Part shown: positions 18,391 to 28,604 of the stretch, one piece after another
Layout: each line of letters starts with the position of its first letter
How positions within the stretch are numbered: position 1 is the stretch's first letter
Assembly (NCBI GenBank): GCA_000277545.1
Contig: AKXM01000005.1
Span: forward strand, 124,001-188,000
Source: Enterobacter sp. Ag1
GTDB taxonomy: Bacteria; Pseudomonadota; Gammaproteobacteria; Enterobacterales; Enterobacteriaceae
Reading direction: 5' to 3'
Length of the DNA stretch: 64,000 nucleotides
Notes under the pieces: model-generated
Databases searched by the model: none
The model's input: the letters and a program-made list of their open reading frames with translations, nothing else
Told to the model about the DNA's origin: nothing
Position numbers and translations under genes: made by a program

Positions 18391-19245
18391 TTAGAAGTTG
18401 TAACCGACAACCACGTAGTAGCCGAAGCCGGTCGACTTCACGCGTTCGTTCATGAAGAACGGCTGCTCGCCATCTTTCCACTGGCCGCCGTTATGGAAGT
18501 AACGGGCCACGAAGGAGTAGTGCAGGTGATCGTAGTTCAGCGACAGGATGTGGCTGGACGCAACGGAGTTATTGGTACGGTACTGCTCGTTGCCCAGGTC
18601 AGAGTCCCAGTCAACGTTGGTGAAACCGATATAGCTCAGCTTACCGCCCCACAGGGAGGTAATCGGCACGAAGTATTTCACCTTGAAGCGGTAGCCATCC
18701 CACTCGTTTTCGTTAGACGCACCGTAGTTCTGCCACTGGTACTTGGCATACACGTTCATCGACAGGCTCATTGGCAGGCCGGTATCGATGTCGGTACCCA
18801 GACCCATGTACCAGGTGCTCTGGCGATTAGCCTGGTTACGACCCATGTCGTAAATGTAGTTGTTCGCGAAGTACCACTCTTTGAACGGACCAAAGCTCAG
18901 GTCGGTCCCGGTCAGCTTGTCGATGGAGAAGCGAGGTTCGATTTCCATAAACAGTGGGGAGCCGTGGTTCCAGATCCCTTTCGCCTGAGTGTTGCCGCCG
19001 AAGAAGACTGGCGCATCCACGTAGCCGTAGAAATCGAACCAGTCTTTTTTGGCGAACGCTTCATATTCCAGGTAGGTATCGTTGCGCAGCTGCGGCCCGA
19101 AACGGGTGTGATAGCTGCCGACAACGTTAACGCTCTGGTGCCACCAGTCGGAGAGGTATTCGCTGTTTTTTGCTTCTTCTGCGCTGGCAGAGAAAGAGCT
19201 GGAAAGTGCCAGAACGGTGCCGGCTGCCAGAATAATTTTTTTCAT
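18391..19245 (-). CDS. tsx: Nucleoside-specific outer-membrane channel Tsx
   Basis: Tsx is an outer-membrane beta-barrel channel for nucleosides and deoxynucleosides and a receptor for phages and colicins. The start at 19245 gives [22 protein letters not shown], a clear signal peptide cut after ASA. Mature segments [38 protein letters not shown] and [17 protein letters not shown] match E. coli Tsx, and the protein ends in the aromatic VVVGYNF. It is a little shorter than the E. coli protein (284 against 294), with changes in the loops near residues 215-265 where phage contacts vary. Confidence 0.96.
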   Translation of the reverse strand: MKKIILAAGTVLALSSSFSASAEEAKNSEYLSDWWHQSVNVVGSYHTRFGPQLRNDTYLEYEAFAKKDWFDFYGYVDAPVFFGGNTQAKGIWNHGSPLFMEIEPRFSIDKLTGTDLSFGPFKEWYFANNYIYDMGRNQANRQSTWYMGLGTDIDTGLPMSLSMNVYAKYQWQNYGASNENEWDGYRFKVKYFVPITSLWGGKLSYIGFTNVDWDSDLGNEQYRTNNSVASSHILSLNYDHLHYSFVARYFHNGGQWKDGEQPFFMNERVKSTGFGYYVVVGYNF

Positions 19246-19493
19246 ATTTTTAGCCACTGTTTACGTAGTTTTGGTGCGATGCGGATGTGAGATGTCATCC
19301 CTGGCCGCCGGTCTCAGGGAAGGACCTTTGCAGCGCGACTATTATAGAAATCCCTGCTCACAAAAATATGTTCTATTTCACATTCTTCTCATATGCGTAA
19401 TCGATTGCGTTCACGTTTGCGCACATTAAAAACGGCGTGATTGTACCTGCTTCGACAAATTACGCAAACGTATGCCCAGTTGTTACATGTAAG

Positions 19494-19509
19494 TGTGATA
19501 TGGATCACT
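19494..19509. promoter_or_regulatory. Candidate CRP site for tsx
   Basis: TGTGA-N6-TCACT matches nine of ten consensus positions of the CRP site TGTGA-N6-TCACA. Confidence 0.55.
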
Positions 19510-19651
19510 ATAAAGACGAGATGATAACAGGGGGTTTGCTTCACATATTGTGCGGGGGGTGTGAAAGAGTGTGACAGGCGCGCCTCGCCGGAAAATGTCT
19601 CTTAGTCATCTTTTGCTTTCACATTTTTGCGGATGAGTGGGGTGACTTCAG

Positions 19652-19742
19652 CCCTCACCCCGGCCCTCTCCCGGAGGAAGAGGGGGAAAACTGCCGATGA
19701 TTTATTCCCTCTCCCTTTTAGGGAGAGGGCCAGGGGGAGGGT
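19652..19742. repeat. GC-rich palindromic repeat (REP/BIME-like), copy 3
   Basis: The left arm starts CCCTCACCCCGGCCCTCTCC and the right arm ends GAGAGGGCCAGGGGGAGGG, with a spacer of about 25 bases. It is the same family as the copies at 3625 and 12536. Confidence 0.85.
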
Positions 19743-19792
19743 AAGAAGCGAAGCTGTGGTTGAAGCGAGCGGCGGATAAGGGGGCGAAAGAA

Positions 19793-20353
19793 TTATTGCG
19801 CGGGTGCTGGCTGCGCGGAAGAAACTGGCTGGATATCATGGACGCGCACAAACCCTAATTGATCGGGCGTGATACCGGACAGGCGAAGCGGAATCGACAC
19901 GTCGCTTGGGGCGAGAATGCTGGCCGGGGCGTCTATGGACTGCGTTTGCACATTAACTTCCTGGAAACTGTCGGTGGTGCCCTGGATCTGCCCCCATTCT
20001 ACTTTGCCGCTAAATGCCGGCAGCGGATCGTTGGATTCTCCCTGAATCAGCAGCGTGGCGCGGGTGCCGTTGGCTTCAGCCGCAACGTTTGTCAGCGACA
20101 TTTTCAGGTTACCTATCTGGCTGTTGAGGCGCGCTGCCGTGTTTGAACCCGGTAGCAGATAAACGCCGCTGGTCGACTTCGCGTTCAGGGCATTCTGCTG
20201 GGTCAGCTTCACCGTTTGCTGGCTAAGTTTAGTCATTTCCTGATTTAACGAACCAATTTGACTGCGCATCTGACGCACTTCAGTTTGCTGGGCACAAGCG
20301 GTCAGGCTTATCAGGCTTGAAACCAGGATAATTCTTAAGTAAGTCTTTGTCAT
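19793..20353 (-). CDS. yajI: YajI lipoprotein (DUF3251)
   Basis: A 186-residue lipoprotein of unknown function. The start at 20353 gives a signal peptide with lipobox ISLTAC followed by AQQTEVRQ, as in E. coli YajI. An alternating Gln/Lys-rich stretch (about 22-50) looks like a short coiled coil. It is followed by the conserved GVYLLPGSNT, LLIQGESNDPLPAFSGKVEW and LSGITPDQLGFVRVHDIQPV segments. Gln after the lipid-bearing Cys (position +2 or +3, not Asp) suggests outer-membrane sorting. It is divergent from nrdR. Confidence 0.93.
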   Translation of the reverse strand: MTKTYLRIILVSSLISLTACAQQTEVRQMRSQIGSLNQEMTKLSQQTVKLTQQNALNAKSTSGVYLLPGSNTAARLNSQIGNLKMSLTNVAAEANGTRATLLIQGESNDPLPAFSGKVEWGQIQGTTDSFQEVNVQTQSIDAPASILAPSDVSIPLRLSGITPDQLGFVRVHDIQPVSSAQPAPAQ

Positions 20354-20422
20354 GGTTAGTTTTTCCTTGCTAAGGTTCGCTGATTTAAGCGTAGTTCTTC
20401 GCGCTTGAAAAGTCATATTTGA

Positions 20423-20956
<534 letters not shown>

Positions 20957-20961
20957 TGCCG

Positions 20962-22080
20962 ATGTCCCTTGATGAACAGTTTATGGCTCGAGCGCTTGAG
21001 CTGGCTAAGCGCGGGCGTTTTACCACTGCACCGAACCCGAATGTCGGCTGCGTGATAGTTAAAGACGGCAATATTGTGGGGGAAGGGTTCCACTTTCGCG
21101 CCGGGGAACCTCATGCGGAAGTTCACGCTTTGCGCATGGCAGGCGAACAGGCCCGGGGCGCAACGGCCTATGTCACGCTCGAACCCTGCAGCCACCATGG
21201 CCGCACGCCACCGTGCTGTGATGCCTTGATTGCCGCAGGCGTTTCTCGCGTGGTAGCCGCCATGCAGGATCCTAACCCGCAGGTTGCCGGCCGCGGCCTC
21301 TACCGCTTGCAGCAGGCTGGCATTGAAGTCAGCCACGGCCTGATGATGAACGAAGCTGAAGCGCTGAACCGCGGGTTCCTCAAGCGTATGCGCACGGGTT
21401 TTCCATTTATCCAGCTTAAGCTTGGTGCTTCGCTGGACGGCCGTACCGCGATGGCAAGCGGAGAGAGCAAATGGATTACCTCTCCCCAGGCGCGTCGCGA
21501 TGTGCAGCGCCAGCGCGCGCAAAGTGCCGCGATTCTTTCCAGCGACGCGACCGTATTGGCAGATAACCCGTCATTAACGGTTCGTTGGGATGAGCTGGAT
21601 AGCGCCAGCCAGGCTATTTATTCCCAACAGGATTTACGTCAGCCGATTCGCATTGTGCTGGATCGTCAAAACCGGGTAACGCCACAGCACCAAATTATTG
21701 CCAATCCGGGGCAAACCTGGCTTGCCCGCAGCCAGGCGGATGAACAATCCTGGCCGGAGGACGTCGAGCAACTGCTGGTGCCTGAACATAATGGGCATCT
21801 TGATTTGGTCGTGTTAATGATGCAGCTTGGCAAACGCCAGGTGAATTCTGTCTGGGTTGAGGCCGGGGCAACGCTTGCCGGGGCGCTGTTACAGGCAGGC
21901 CTGGTGGATGAGCTGATTGTCTATGTCGCGCCAAAATTATTAGGCAATGATGCCCGCGGTTTGTGCGAGCTTCCTGGCCTTGAAAAACTTGCTGATGCGC
22001 CGGCGTTCAGCTTTAGCGAAGTCCGCCAGGTTGGCCCCGATTTGTGCCTGCATTTGACGCCCATTTACGGACGCCAGTAA
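20962..22080 (+). CDS. ribD: Bifunctional riboflavin deaminase/reductase RibD
   Basis: RibD deaminates and then reduces the early pyrimidine intermediate of riboflavin synthesis in the cytoplasm. The N-terminal deaminase domain holds the zinc site HAE and PCSHHGRTPPCC. The C-terminal reductase begins at KLGASLDGRTAMASG and contains WVEAGATLAGALLQAGLVDE. The ATG at 20962 is nine bases after AGGA and is preferred; an ATG at 20956 overlapping the nrdR stop would add two residues. Length 372, against 367 in E. coli. Operon: nrdR-ribD-ribH-nusB-thiL. Confidence 0.96.
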   Translation: MSLDEQFMARALELAKRGRFTTAPNPNVGCVIVKDGNIVGEGFHFRAGEPHAEVHALRMAGEQARGATAYVTLEPCSHHGRTPPCCDALIAAGVSRVVAAMQDPNPQVAGRGLYRLQQAGIEVSHGLMMNEAEALNRGFLKRMRTGFPFIQLKLGASLDGRTAMASGESKWITSPQARRDVQRQRAQSAAILSSDATVLADNPSLTVRWDELDSASQAIYSQQDLRQPIRIVLDRQNRVTPQHQIIANPGQTWLARSQADEQSWPEDVEQLLVPEHNGHLDLVVLMMQLGKRQVNSVWVEAGATLAGALLQAGLVDELIVYVAPKLLGNDARGLCELPGLEKLADAPAFSFSEVRQVGPDLCLHLTPIYGRQ

Positions 22081-22156
22081 AACGTAAGCAGTCACGAAAA
22101 GATTATGATAAAATCCGCCCCCCTGCGGGGCTAAACAGAACCCGTAAAGGAAGATT

Positions 22157-22627
22157 ATGAACATTATTGAAGCTGCTGTTGCTACTCCTGACGCTCGCGT
22201 CGCCATCACCATCGCGCGTTTTAACAACTTCATCAATGACAGCCTGCTGGAAGGTGCTATCGACGCCCTGAAACGCATTGGTCAGGTGAAAGACAAAAAC
22301 ATCACCGTAGTTTGGGTGCCGGGCGCTTACGAGCTGCCGCTGGCCGCTGATGCACTGGCTAAAACCGGTAAATACGATGCTGTTATCGCGCTGGGTACCG
22401 TGATTCGCGGAGGCACTGCACACTTCGAATACGTTGCCGGCGGTGCCAGCAACGGTCTGTTAAGCGTAGGCCAGGACAGCGGTATTCCCGTTGCCTTCGG
22501 CGTGCTGACCACTGAAAGCATTGAACAAGCCATCGAACGTGCTGGCACCAAAGCCGGTAACAAAGGTGCAGAAGCTGCACTGACCGCGCTTGAAATGATT
22601 AATGTATTGAAAGCCATCAAGGCCTGA
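22157..22627 (+). CDS. ribH: 6,7-dimethyl-8-ribityllumazine synthase
   Basis: RibH (RibE in older E. coli naming) condenses the ribityl pyrimidine with dihydroxybutanone phosphate to lumazine, forming a 60-mer shell in the cytoplasm. The 156-residue product shows [43 protein letters not shown] (catalytic His) and [18 protein letters not shown] precedes the ATG. It is in the E. coli order between ribD and nusB. Confidence 0.97.
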   Translation: MNIIEAAVATPDARVAITIARFNNFINDSLLEGAIDALKRIGQVKDKNITVVWVPGAYELPLAADALAKTGKYDAVIALGTVIRGGTAHFEYVAGGASNGLLSVGQDSGIPVAFGVLTTESIEQAIERAGTKAGNKGAEAALTALEMINVLKAIKA

Positions 22628-22646
22628 TTTTTGTAAGGGGAAATCC

Positions 22647-23066
22647 GTGAAACCTGCTGCTCGTCGCCGCGCCCGTGAGTGTGCCGTCCAGGCGCTCTAC
22701 TCCTGGCAGTTGTCTAAAAACGACATCGCTGATGTTGAATACCAGTTCCTGGCGGAACAGGACGTCAAAGACGTTGACGTTGTCTATTTCCGCGAGCTGC
22801 TGAGCGGCGTGGCTACCAACAGCGCGTATCTGGATGGGCTGATGAAGCCTTACCTGTCCCGTCTGCTTGAAGAGCTGGGCCAGGTGGAAAAAGCGGTACT
22901 GCGCATTGCGCTGTTTGAACTGTCCAAACGTGATGATGTGCCATACAAAGTGGCCATCAACGAAGCGATTGAGCTGGCGAAAACCTTCGGTGCCGAAGAC
23001 AGCCATAAGTTCGTTAACGGCGTTCTCGACAAAGCTGCTCCCGCTATTCGTCCCCACAAGAAGTAA
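22647..23066 (+). CDS. nusB: Transcription antitermination factor NusB
   Basis: NusB pairs with NusE (S10) to bind boxA RNA in rRNA antitermination. The 139-residue product equals the E. coli length and contains [46 protein letters not shown] and the C-terminal [15 protein letters not shown]. It starts 19 bases after ribH. A hairpin follows at 23073. Confidence 0.97.
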   Translation: MKPAARRRARECAVQALYSWQLSKNDIADVEYQFLAEQDVKDVDVVYFRELLSGVATNSAYLDGLMKPYLSRLLEELGQVEKAVLRIALFELSKRDDVPYKVAINEAIELAKTFGAEDSHKFVNGVLDKAAPAIRPHKK

Positions 23067-23072
23067 TCTCCT

Positions 23073-23098
23073 GGCCGGGTTTTCCCGGCCTTCTTTTT
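23073..23098 (+). terminator. Hairpin after nusB
   Basis: The stem GGCCGGG/CCCGGCC is followed by a T-rich tail (TTCTTTTTT). It lies within the nusB-thiL gap, so it may reduce rather than stop transcription into thiL. Confidence 0.7.
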
Positions 23099-23129
23099 TC
23101 CTGCAACTGACATTCCTGAGGTATCACGC

Positions 23130-24104
23130 ATGGCATGCGGTGAGTTTTCCCTGATTGCCCGTTACTTCGATCGCGTTACAAGTTCTCGTCGTGATGTGGA
23201 AGCCGGTATTGGCGACGACTGTGCGTTGCTGTCGGTACCCGAAAAACAACTGCTGGCGATCAGCACCGATACGCTGGTGAGCGGTAATCACTTCCTGCCG
23301 GATATCGACCCGCGTGATTTGGGCTACAAAGCGCTGGCGGTGAATTTAAGCGATCTGGCCGCAATGGGCGCAGATCCGGCCTGGCTGACGCTGGCGATCA
23401 CGCTCCCGGAAGTGGATGAAGCGTGGCTGGAGGCATTCAGCGACAGCCTGTTTGAACAGCTGGATTATTACGATATGCAGTTGATTGGCGGCGACACAAC
23501 CCGTGGCCCGCTCTCTTTGACGCTGGGTATTCACGGCATGATCCCGGCTGGCCGGGCGCTGAAGCGCAGCGGTGCAAAAGCAGGGGACTGGATCTATGTC
23601 ACCGGCACGCCGGGCGACAGCGCGGCTGGTCTGGCAATTCTGCAGAAGCGTCTGCATGTTGCGAATACACAGCATGCGGATTATCTGCTTAAGCGGCACC
23701 TGCGCCCAACGCCGCGTGTTTTACACGGGCAGGCGCTGCGCGATCTGGCCAACAGTGCCATCGATCTTTCAGACGGGTTGATTTCCGATCTCGGTCATAT
23801 CCTGAAGGCCAGCGACTGCGGGGCACGTATCGATCTCGATTTGCTGCCGTATTCCGAAGCGTTGCGCGAGCACGTTGAGCCAGAGCAGGCGCTGAAATGG
23901 GCGATGTCCGGCGGCGAAGACTATGAGCTGTGCTTCACCGTGCCGGAGCTAAATCGCGGGGCGCTGGAAGTGGCTATCGGCAATCTGGGCGTGCCTTATA
24001 CCTGTATCGGGCAGATTGTTTCTGCCTCTGAAGGACTGCAGTTTACCCGTGAAGGGAAGCCTGTGACGCTGGATATGAAGGGTTACGATCACTTTTCCTG
24101 GTAG
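23130..24104 (+). CDS. thiL: Thiamine-monophosphate kinase
   Basis: ThiL phosphorylates thiamine monophosphate to the active diphosphate. The 324 residues match E. coli Thi[11 protein letters not shown] at the start, then [48 protein letters not shown] and [11 protein letters not shown] (the nucleotide- and metal-binding Asp motifs of the AIR synthase-like fold). In E. coli, pgpA follows directly; here a repeat fragment and the convergent yajO follow instead. Confidence 0.96.
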   Translation: MACGEFSLIARYFDRVTSSRRDVEAGIGDDCALLSVPEKQLLAISTDTLVSGNHFLPDIDPRDLGYKALAVNLSDLAAMGADPAWLTLAITLPEVDEAWLEAFSDSLFEQLDYYDMQLIGGDTTRGPLSLTLGIHGMIPAGRALKRSGAKAGDWIYVTGTPGDSAAGLAILQKRLHVANTQHADYLLKRHLRPTPRVLHGQALRDLANSAIDLSDGLISDLGHILKASDCGARIDLDLLPYSEALREHVEPEQALKWAMSGGEDYELCFTVPELNRGALEVAIGNLGVPYTCIGQIVSASEGLQFTREGKPVTLDMKGYDHFSW

Positions 24105-24114
24105 CTGGTCATGA

Positions 24115-24150
24115 CCCTCACGCCAACCCTCTCCCTAAAAGGGAGAGGGA
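24115..24150. repeat. GC-rich palindromic repeat, half copy (copy 4)
   Basis: Only the left arm and its own hairpin are present: CCCTCACGCCAACCCTCTCC, then CTAAAAGG and GAGAGGGA. It occupies most of the 85-base thiL-yajO gap, where pgpA would be expected. It could act as a bidirectional terminator between the convergent genes. Confidence 0.8.
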
Positions 24151-24189
24151 GCAAAACCCAAAGTCGAAAGAGTGAACCTGCGAGGACGA

Positions 24190-25164
24190 TTATTTATATC
24201 CCGCCACGGGATGCCGTTGATATGGCGTCTCCAGCTCGGCAATCTCCTCGGGTTTCAACGTAAAATCTACCGCACCAAGCAGGTCGTCCAGCTGTTCCTG
24301 CCTTGATGGGCCAATAATTGGTGCGGTAATACCCGGTTTGCTAAGCAGCCAGGCCAGCGCTACCTGCGCGCGTGAAACGCCCTTATCTGCGGCGATATTT
24401 GCCAGCCGCTCGGCGATAAGCGCGTCGTTTTCGTTATTGGTCTGGTACAGCGATTTGCCCACTTCATCCGAGACAGATCTTGCTGTGGTATCTCCCCATG
24501 GACGAGTCAGTTTGCCGCGTGCGAGCGGACTCCAGGGGATCACCGCAATTTTTTCTTTGTAGCACAGCGGGAGCATCTCCAGCTCTTCTTCACGGTAAAT
24601 CAGGTTGTAGTGATCCTGCATGGTAACGAATCTTGCCCAGCCGGCCTGAGACTGCAAAGCCAGGGCCTGAGCAAACTGATCGCTGCGCATTGAAGAGGCG
24701 CCGATATAACGTGCTTTCCCGGCCTTAACCACGTCGTTAAGTGCCTCTAGCGTCTCTTCAATAGGCGTGCTGTAGTCCCAGCGGTGGATTTGTAGCAAAT
24801 CGACGTAGTCGGTGCCGAGTCGTGTCAGGCTTTCGTCGATCGAACGCAGGATCTGTGGGCGGGAGAGGCCCTGAGGCAGATCGCCAACTTTGTTGTAAAC
24901 CTTAGTGGCAACCACAACGTCCTGGCGGCGAGCGAAGTCGCGCAGCGCGCGGCCTAAAATCTCTTCGCTGCTGCCGTCGGAGTAGTTATTTGAGGTGTCG
25001 AAGAAATTGATGCCGTTTTCCAGCGCGCGGCGGATTATTTCCCGGCTGCTCTCTTCGGGAAGCGTCCAGGCATGGCTGCCGCGGTCCGGTTCGCCAAAGG
25101 TCATACAGCCGAGGCAAAGGCGGGAGACGTTAAGGTCGGTGGTACCTAAAGGATTGTATTGCAT
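24190..25164 (-). CDS. yajO: Aldo/keto reductase YajO
   Basis: An NADPH-dependent aldo/keto reductase with a TIM-barrel fold. E. coli YajO has been linked to xylulose/ribose reduction near the DXP-thiamine pathway. The 324-residue length is the same as E. coli. Catalytic residues are visible as Asp and Tyr in FFDTSNNYSDGSSEE, Lys in VVVATKVYN and His in LLQIHRWD. The C-terminal IIGPSRQEQLDDL binds the cofactor. It is the last gene of the xseB-ispA-dxs-yajO set, separated from dxs by an ERIC-type element. Confidence 0.95.
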   Translation of the reverse strand: MQYNPLGTTDLNVSRLCLGCMTFGEPDRGSHAWTLPEESSREIIRRALENGINFFDTSNNYSDGSSEEILGRALRDFARRQDVVVATKVYNKVGDLPQGLSRPQILRSIDESLTRLGTDYVDLLQIHRWDYSTPIEETLEALNDVVKAGKARYIGASSMRSDQFAQALALQSQAGWARFVTMQDHYNLIYREEELEMLPLCYKEKIAVIPWSPLARGKLTRPWGDTTARSVSDEVGKSLYQTNNENDALIAERLANIAADKGVSRAQVALAWLLSKPGITAPIIGPSRQEQLDDLLGAVDFTLKPEEIAELETPYQRHPVAGYK

Positions 25165-25212
25165 GATATCGCTCCTGCTGATGTTGTAGGGTTATCCTAA
25201 AAGCATAGCAGG

Positions 25213-25341
25213 CCGTACACGTCATCCTTCAAACCACTGCGGTGTCGGCGGCGCTCTCATACCCGAATCACTTACCTGAGTAAGCTCATCGGGATATGCT
25301 CACTTGCCGTTGTGCTGTGGGTTGAATTATTTAGTGTACGG
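25213..25341. repeat. ERIC-type element (enterobacterial repetitive intergenic consensus)
   Basis: A 129-base imperfect palindrome with ends CCGTACAC and GTGTACGG, matching the ERIC length of about 127 bases. The interior ATCACTTACCTGAGTAAGCT followed by CATCGGGAT and GCTCACTTGCCG corresponds to the conserved ERIC core. It lies in the dxs-yajO gap and ends just before the dxs stop, so it would be transcribed and could form a long hairpin between the two cistrons. Confidence 0.75.
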
Positions 25342-25347
25342 ATGAAG

Positions 25348-27210
25348 TTAACCCACCCAGCTCCGAATCTTAGCTTCGATCCCGGCCGCATCAAGGCCAA
25401 TCGCCGCACGTGCTTCTTCCTGGGTGCCCTGAGGAATGAAGAAATCAGGCAGGCCGAGGTTAAGCACCGGAACCGGTTTACGGTGAGCCATCAGCACTTC
25501 GTTTACGCCGCTCCCGGCCCCGCCCATAATGGCGTTCTCTTCAATCGTCACCAGAGAGTCGTGGCTGGCGGCAAGTTCCAGAATCAGGGCTTCATCCAGT
25601 GGCTTAACAAAACGCATATCGACCAGCGTGGCATTCAGCGCTTCGACTACCGCTGCGGCTTCCGGCAGCAAAGTGCCGAAGTTGAGCAGCGCAATTTTTT
25701 CGCCTTCGCGTTTCACAACGCCTTTACCTATCGGCAGCTCCACGAGCGGTTCCAGCTCTGCGCCTGTTCCGGTCCCACGCGGGTAACGCACGGCGCTTGG
25801 GCCTGCGCTGTAGTGGTAACCCGTGTGCAGCATCTGGCGGCATTCGTTTTCGTCGCTTGGCGTCATGATAACCATGTCCGGGATGCAGCGCAGGAAGGAG
25901 ATATCAAAAGCGCCCTGGTGCGTCTGGCCGTCAGCGCCGACAATGCCTGCGCGATCGATGGCAAACATCACCGGTAGCTTCTGAATCGCTACGTCGTGAA
26001 TCACCTGGTCGTAAGCGCGCTGCAGGAAGGTGGAATAGATCGCAACCACTGGCTTATAGCCGCCAATCGCCAGGCCCGCCGCGAAGGTCACGGCGTGCTG
26101 CTCGGCAATCGCCACATCAAAGTACTGGTCAGGATATTGGCGCGAGAATTCCACCATGCCGGAGCCTTCACGCATGGCAGGCGTGATTGCCATCAGCTTG
26201 TCATCGTGGGCTGCGGTTTCGCACAGCCAGTTGCCGAAAATCTTCGAGTAACCTGGCAGGCCTCCGGTGCTTTTCGGCAGCGTCCCGCTCTGCGGATCGA
26301 ACTTAGGTACCGCGTGGAAGCTGATCGGATCTTTTTCCGCTGGCGCGTAACCGCGTCCTTTTTTAGTCATGATATGCAGGAACTGCGGGCCTTTCAGGCT
26401 GCGCATGTTCTTCAGCGTATTGACCAGACCAATCACGTCGTGGCCATCAATTGGCCCGATGTAGTTAAAGCCTAGCTCTTCAAACAGCGTGCCCGGCACC
26501 ACCATGCCTTTGATGTGTTCTTCGGTACGCTTCAGCAGCTCTTTGATTGGCGGCACGCCGGAGAAGACTTTCTTGCCACCTTCGCGCAGTGTCGAATAAA
26601 GCTTGCCGGAAAGCAGCTGCGCCAGATGGTTGTTCAGCGCGCCGACATTCTCGGAAATCGACATTTCATTGTCGTTAAGCACGACCAGCATGTCCGGGCG
26701 GATATCGCCGGCATGGTTCATCGCTTCGAAGGCCATCCCGGCGGTAATTGCGCCATCGCCAATCACGCAAACGGTTTTCCGGTCTTTCCCTTCCTTTTCA
26801 GCGGCAACGGCGATCCCGATACCCGCGCTAATGGAGGTGGAAGAGTGGCCCACGCTCAGCACGTCGTACTCGCTTTCCGCGCGCCATGGGAACGGATGCA
26901 GGCCGCCTTTCTGGCGAATGGTGCCAATTTTATCGCGGCGGCCAGTCAGAATTTTGTGCGGGTAGGCCTGGTGGCCGACGTCCCAGATGAGTTGATCGAA
27001 CGGCGTGTTATAGACGTAGTGCAGCGCCACGGTCAGTTCGACCGTGCCGAGGCCGGAGGCAAAGTGCCCGCTGGAGCGGCTTACGCTGTCGAGCAGGTAA
27101 CGGCGCAGCTCATCGCAAAGCTTAGGTAAGCTCTCTTTAGGCAGCACTCGCAGATCCGGGCTGGCATCCACCAGAGCGAGGGTCGGGTATTTGGCGATAT
27201 CAAAACTCAT
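25348..27210 (-). CDS. dxs: 1-deoxy-D-xylulose-5-phosphate synthase
   Basis: Dxs condenses pyruvate and glyceraldehyde 3-phosphate to DXP, the entry step of the MEP isoprenoid pathway and a precursor of thiamine and pyridoxal. The 620-residue product is the family length. It has [18 protein letters not shown], the thiamine-diphosphate motif [15 protein letters not shown], the transketolase pyrimidine domain with [17 protein letters not shown] (catalytic Glu) and a C-terminal domain with PRGTG. It lies 29 bases after ispA, on the same transcript. Confidence 0.97.
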   Translation of the reverse strand: MSFDIAKYPTLALVDASPDLRVLPKESLPKLCDELRRYLLDSVSRSSGHFASGLGTVELTVALHYVYNTPFDQLIWDVGHQAYPHKILTGRRDKIGTIRQKGGLHPFPWRAESEYDVLSVGHSSTSISAGIGIAVAAEKEGKDRKTVCVIGDGAITAGMAFEAMNHAGDIRPDMLVVLNDNEMSISENVGALNNHLAQLLSGKLYSTLREGGKKVFSGVPPIKELLKRTEEHIKGMVVPGTLFEELGFNYIGPIDGHDVIGLVNTLKNMRSLKGPQFLHIMTKKGRGYAPAEKDPISFHAVPKFDPQSGTLPKSTGGLPGYSKIFGNWLCETAAHDDKLMAITPAMREGSGMVEFSRQYPDQYFDVAIAEQHAVTFAAGLAIGGYKPVVAIYSTFLQRAYDQVIHDVAIQKLPVMFAIDRAGIVGADGQTHQGAFDISFLRCIPDMVIMTPSDENECRQMLHTGYHYSAGPSAVRYPRGTGTGAELEPLVELPIGKGVVKREGEKIALLNFGTLLPEAAAVVEALNATLVDMRFVKPLDEALILELAASHDSLVTIEENAIMGGAGSGVNEVLMAHRKPVPVLNLGLPDFFIPQGTQEEARAAIGLDAAGIEAKIRSWVG

Positions 27211-27239
27211 CAGAAATCTAAACTCATCGTTGTTATACG

Positions 27240-28139
27240 TTATTTATCACGGTGGATAATGTAGTTGGCTAACGCTTCCAGTGCCACCGTGTCCAGCGAC
27301 AGCTCGGCAAGTTCGGCCAGAGCCTGCAGTGCTTCCTGATAGAGATCCTGCGCTTTTGCCTGCGCCTGTTCAAGCCCCAGCAGCGCCGGATAGGTACTTT
27401 TGCCTAACTGCTGGTCGGCACCCTGGCGTTTGCCTATCGTAGCGGTATCGCCGACAACGTCCAGGATGTCATCCTGAACCTGGAAAGCGAGGCCGATGCT
27501 TGCAGCATAGCGGTCCAGAATTGGCAGAGCTTTTCGGCCTGCTTCACCGGCGCTCAGCGTGCCCAGGCGAACGGCGGCGCGAATCAATGCCCCGGTTTTA
27601 TGGCGGTGAATGCGCTCCAGGGAAGCCAGGTCAACTTGCTTGCCTTCGGCTTCTAAATCCAGCGCCTGGCCGCCACACATACCTGCCACACCGCTGGCGG
27701 TGGCTAATTCCGAAACCATGGCTAAGCGATCGGCAATATCAACGCCGGGCATTGGCGCATCACTCAGTATAGAAAACGCCAGCGTTTGCAGGGCGTCTCC
27801 GGCCAGAATGGCGTTCTCTTCGCCAAATTTTATGTGGCAGGTCGGCTGCCCACGACGTAAATCGTCGTTATCCATGGCCGGTAAATCATCGTGAATCAGG
27901 GAGTAGGCGTGAATGCATTCCACTGCCGCAGCAGGCGCGTCGAGCGCTTCGTCGGCGACGCCAAACATTTCGCCGGTGGCGTACACCAGGAACGGGCGCA
28001 GGCGTTTACCGCCCAATAGTGCGCCATAGTGCATCGCTTCAACCAGTGGACTGTTCTGAAACGGCAGCGGCGCCAGAAAGCGCGCAATAGCGTCGTTAAC
28101 CCGTACAACGTGGGCCTGAAGCTGTTGATTAAAATCCAT
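27240..28139 (-). CDS. ispA: Farnesyl diphosphate synthase (geranyltranstransferase)
   Basis: IspA makes geranyl and farnesyl diphosphate from IPP and DMAPP in the cytoplasm. The 299-residue product equals E. coli IspA. The two Asp-rich motifs are present: [10 protein letters not shown] (first) and [11 protein letters not shown] (second), with [15 protein letters not shown] near the N-terminus. It begins one base after the xseB stop and precedes dxs, so the MEP entry enzyme and the first prenyl synthase are co-expressed. Confidence 0.97.
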   Translation of the reverse strand: MDFNQQLQAHVVRVNDAIARFLAPLPFQNSPLVEAMHYGALLGGKRLRPFLVYATGEMFGVADEALDAPAAAVECIHAYSLIHDDLPAMDNDDLRRGQPTCHIKFGEENAILAGDALQTLAFSILSDAPMPGVDIADRLAMVSELATASGVAGMCGGQALDLEAEGKQVDLASLERIHRHKTGALIRAAVRLGTLSAGEAGRKALPILDRYAASIGLAFQVQDDILDVVGDTATIGKRQGADQQLGKSTYPALLGLEQAQAKAQDLYQEALQALAELAELSLDTVALEALANYIIHRDK

Positions 28140-28140
28140 A

Positions 28141-28383
28141 TTACTCGGCGTCCGGGGTAAAGGTAGTCAGAGGGGCGTCTTCGCTGTCGCTCAGTAAGAT
28201 CTGTACGCGCTGCTCTGCCTGCTGGAGTTTCACTTGTCCCTGGCGAGCCAGCTGCACGCCGCGCTCAAATTCGTTTAACGCCTCTTCAAGGGCAAGATCG
28301 CCGCTTTCCAGACGAGTAACTATTTGCTCCAGTTCGACCAGTGCGGTTTCGAAGCTGGCCGGAGATTCGGTTTTTTTCGGCAT
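28141..28383 (-). CDS. xseB: Exonuclease VII small subunit
   Basis: XseB is the small subunit of exonuclease VII, which degrades single-stranded DNA together with XseA. The 80-residue helical protein has the family core [27 protein letters not shown], a likely coiled coil. It is the promoter-proximal gene of xseB-ispA-dxs. The 221-base gap upstream separates it from divergent thiI. Confidence 0.97.
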   Translation of the reverse strand: MPKKTESPASFETALVELEQIVTRLESGDLALEEALNEFERGVQLARQGQVKLQQAEQRVQILLSDSEDAPLTTFTPDAE

Positions 28384-28604
28384 GGTGAATGTCTGACTCT
28401 GTTTTAATTCGACGCCGACATGGTAGCGGAGTCAATGTGATTATCAAGCTAGCTCGTTCAAGTCGGTTAAGGTGCGCAGTCTTTGTGGGATGGTGATATA
28501 CTTGCGCGCCTCGGATGCAGGTGGCATGACGCCGCTGCAAGTACTTCTTTCTATGCCCGCGTGCTGCGCAGCCAGCCCGGCTGACTAAACGAACCCTTAC
28601 CGCC

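Larger units (their letters stand above)
19246..19792. promoter_or_regulatory. tsx upstream region (tsx-yajI gap)
   Basis: This is an AT-rich control region. CRP-like TGTGATATGGATCACT lies at 19494-19509. Several TTGCG-type octamers resembling CytR half-sites (for example ATTGCGTT and TTTGCGCA) lie around 19405-19430, and TACGCAAACG near 19461. E. coli tsx is controlled by CRP/CytR and DeoR, so the first two are expected. The distal part (19652-19742) holds repeat copy 3. No gene was recognised in the gap. Confidence 0.5.
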
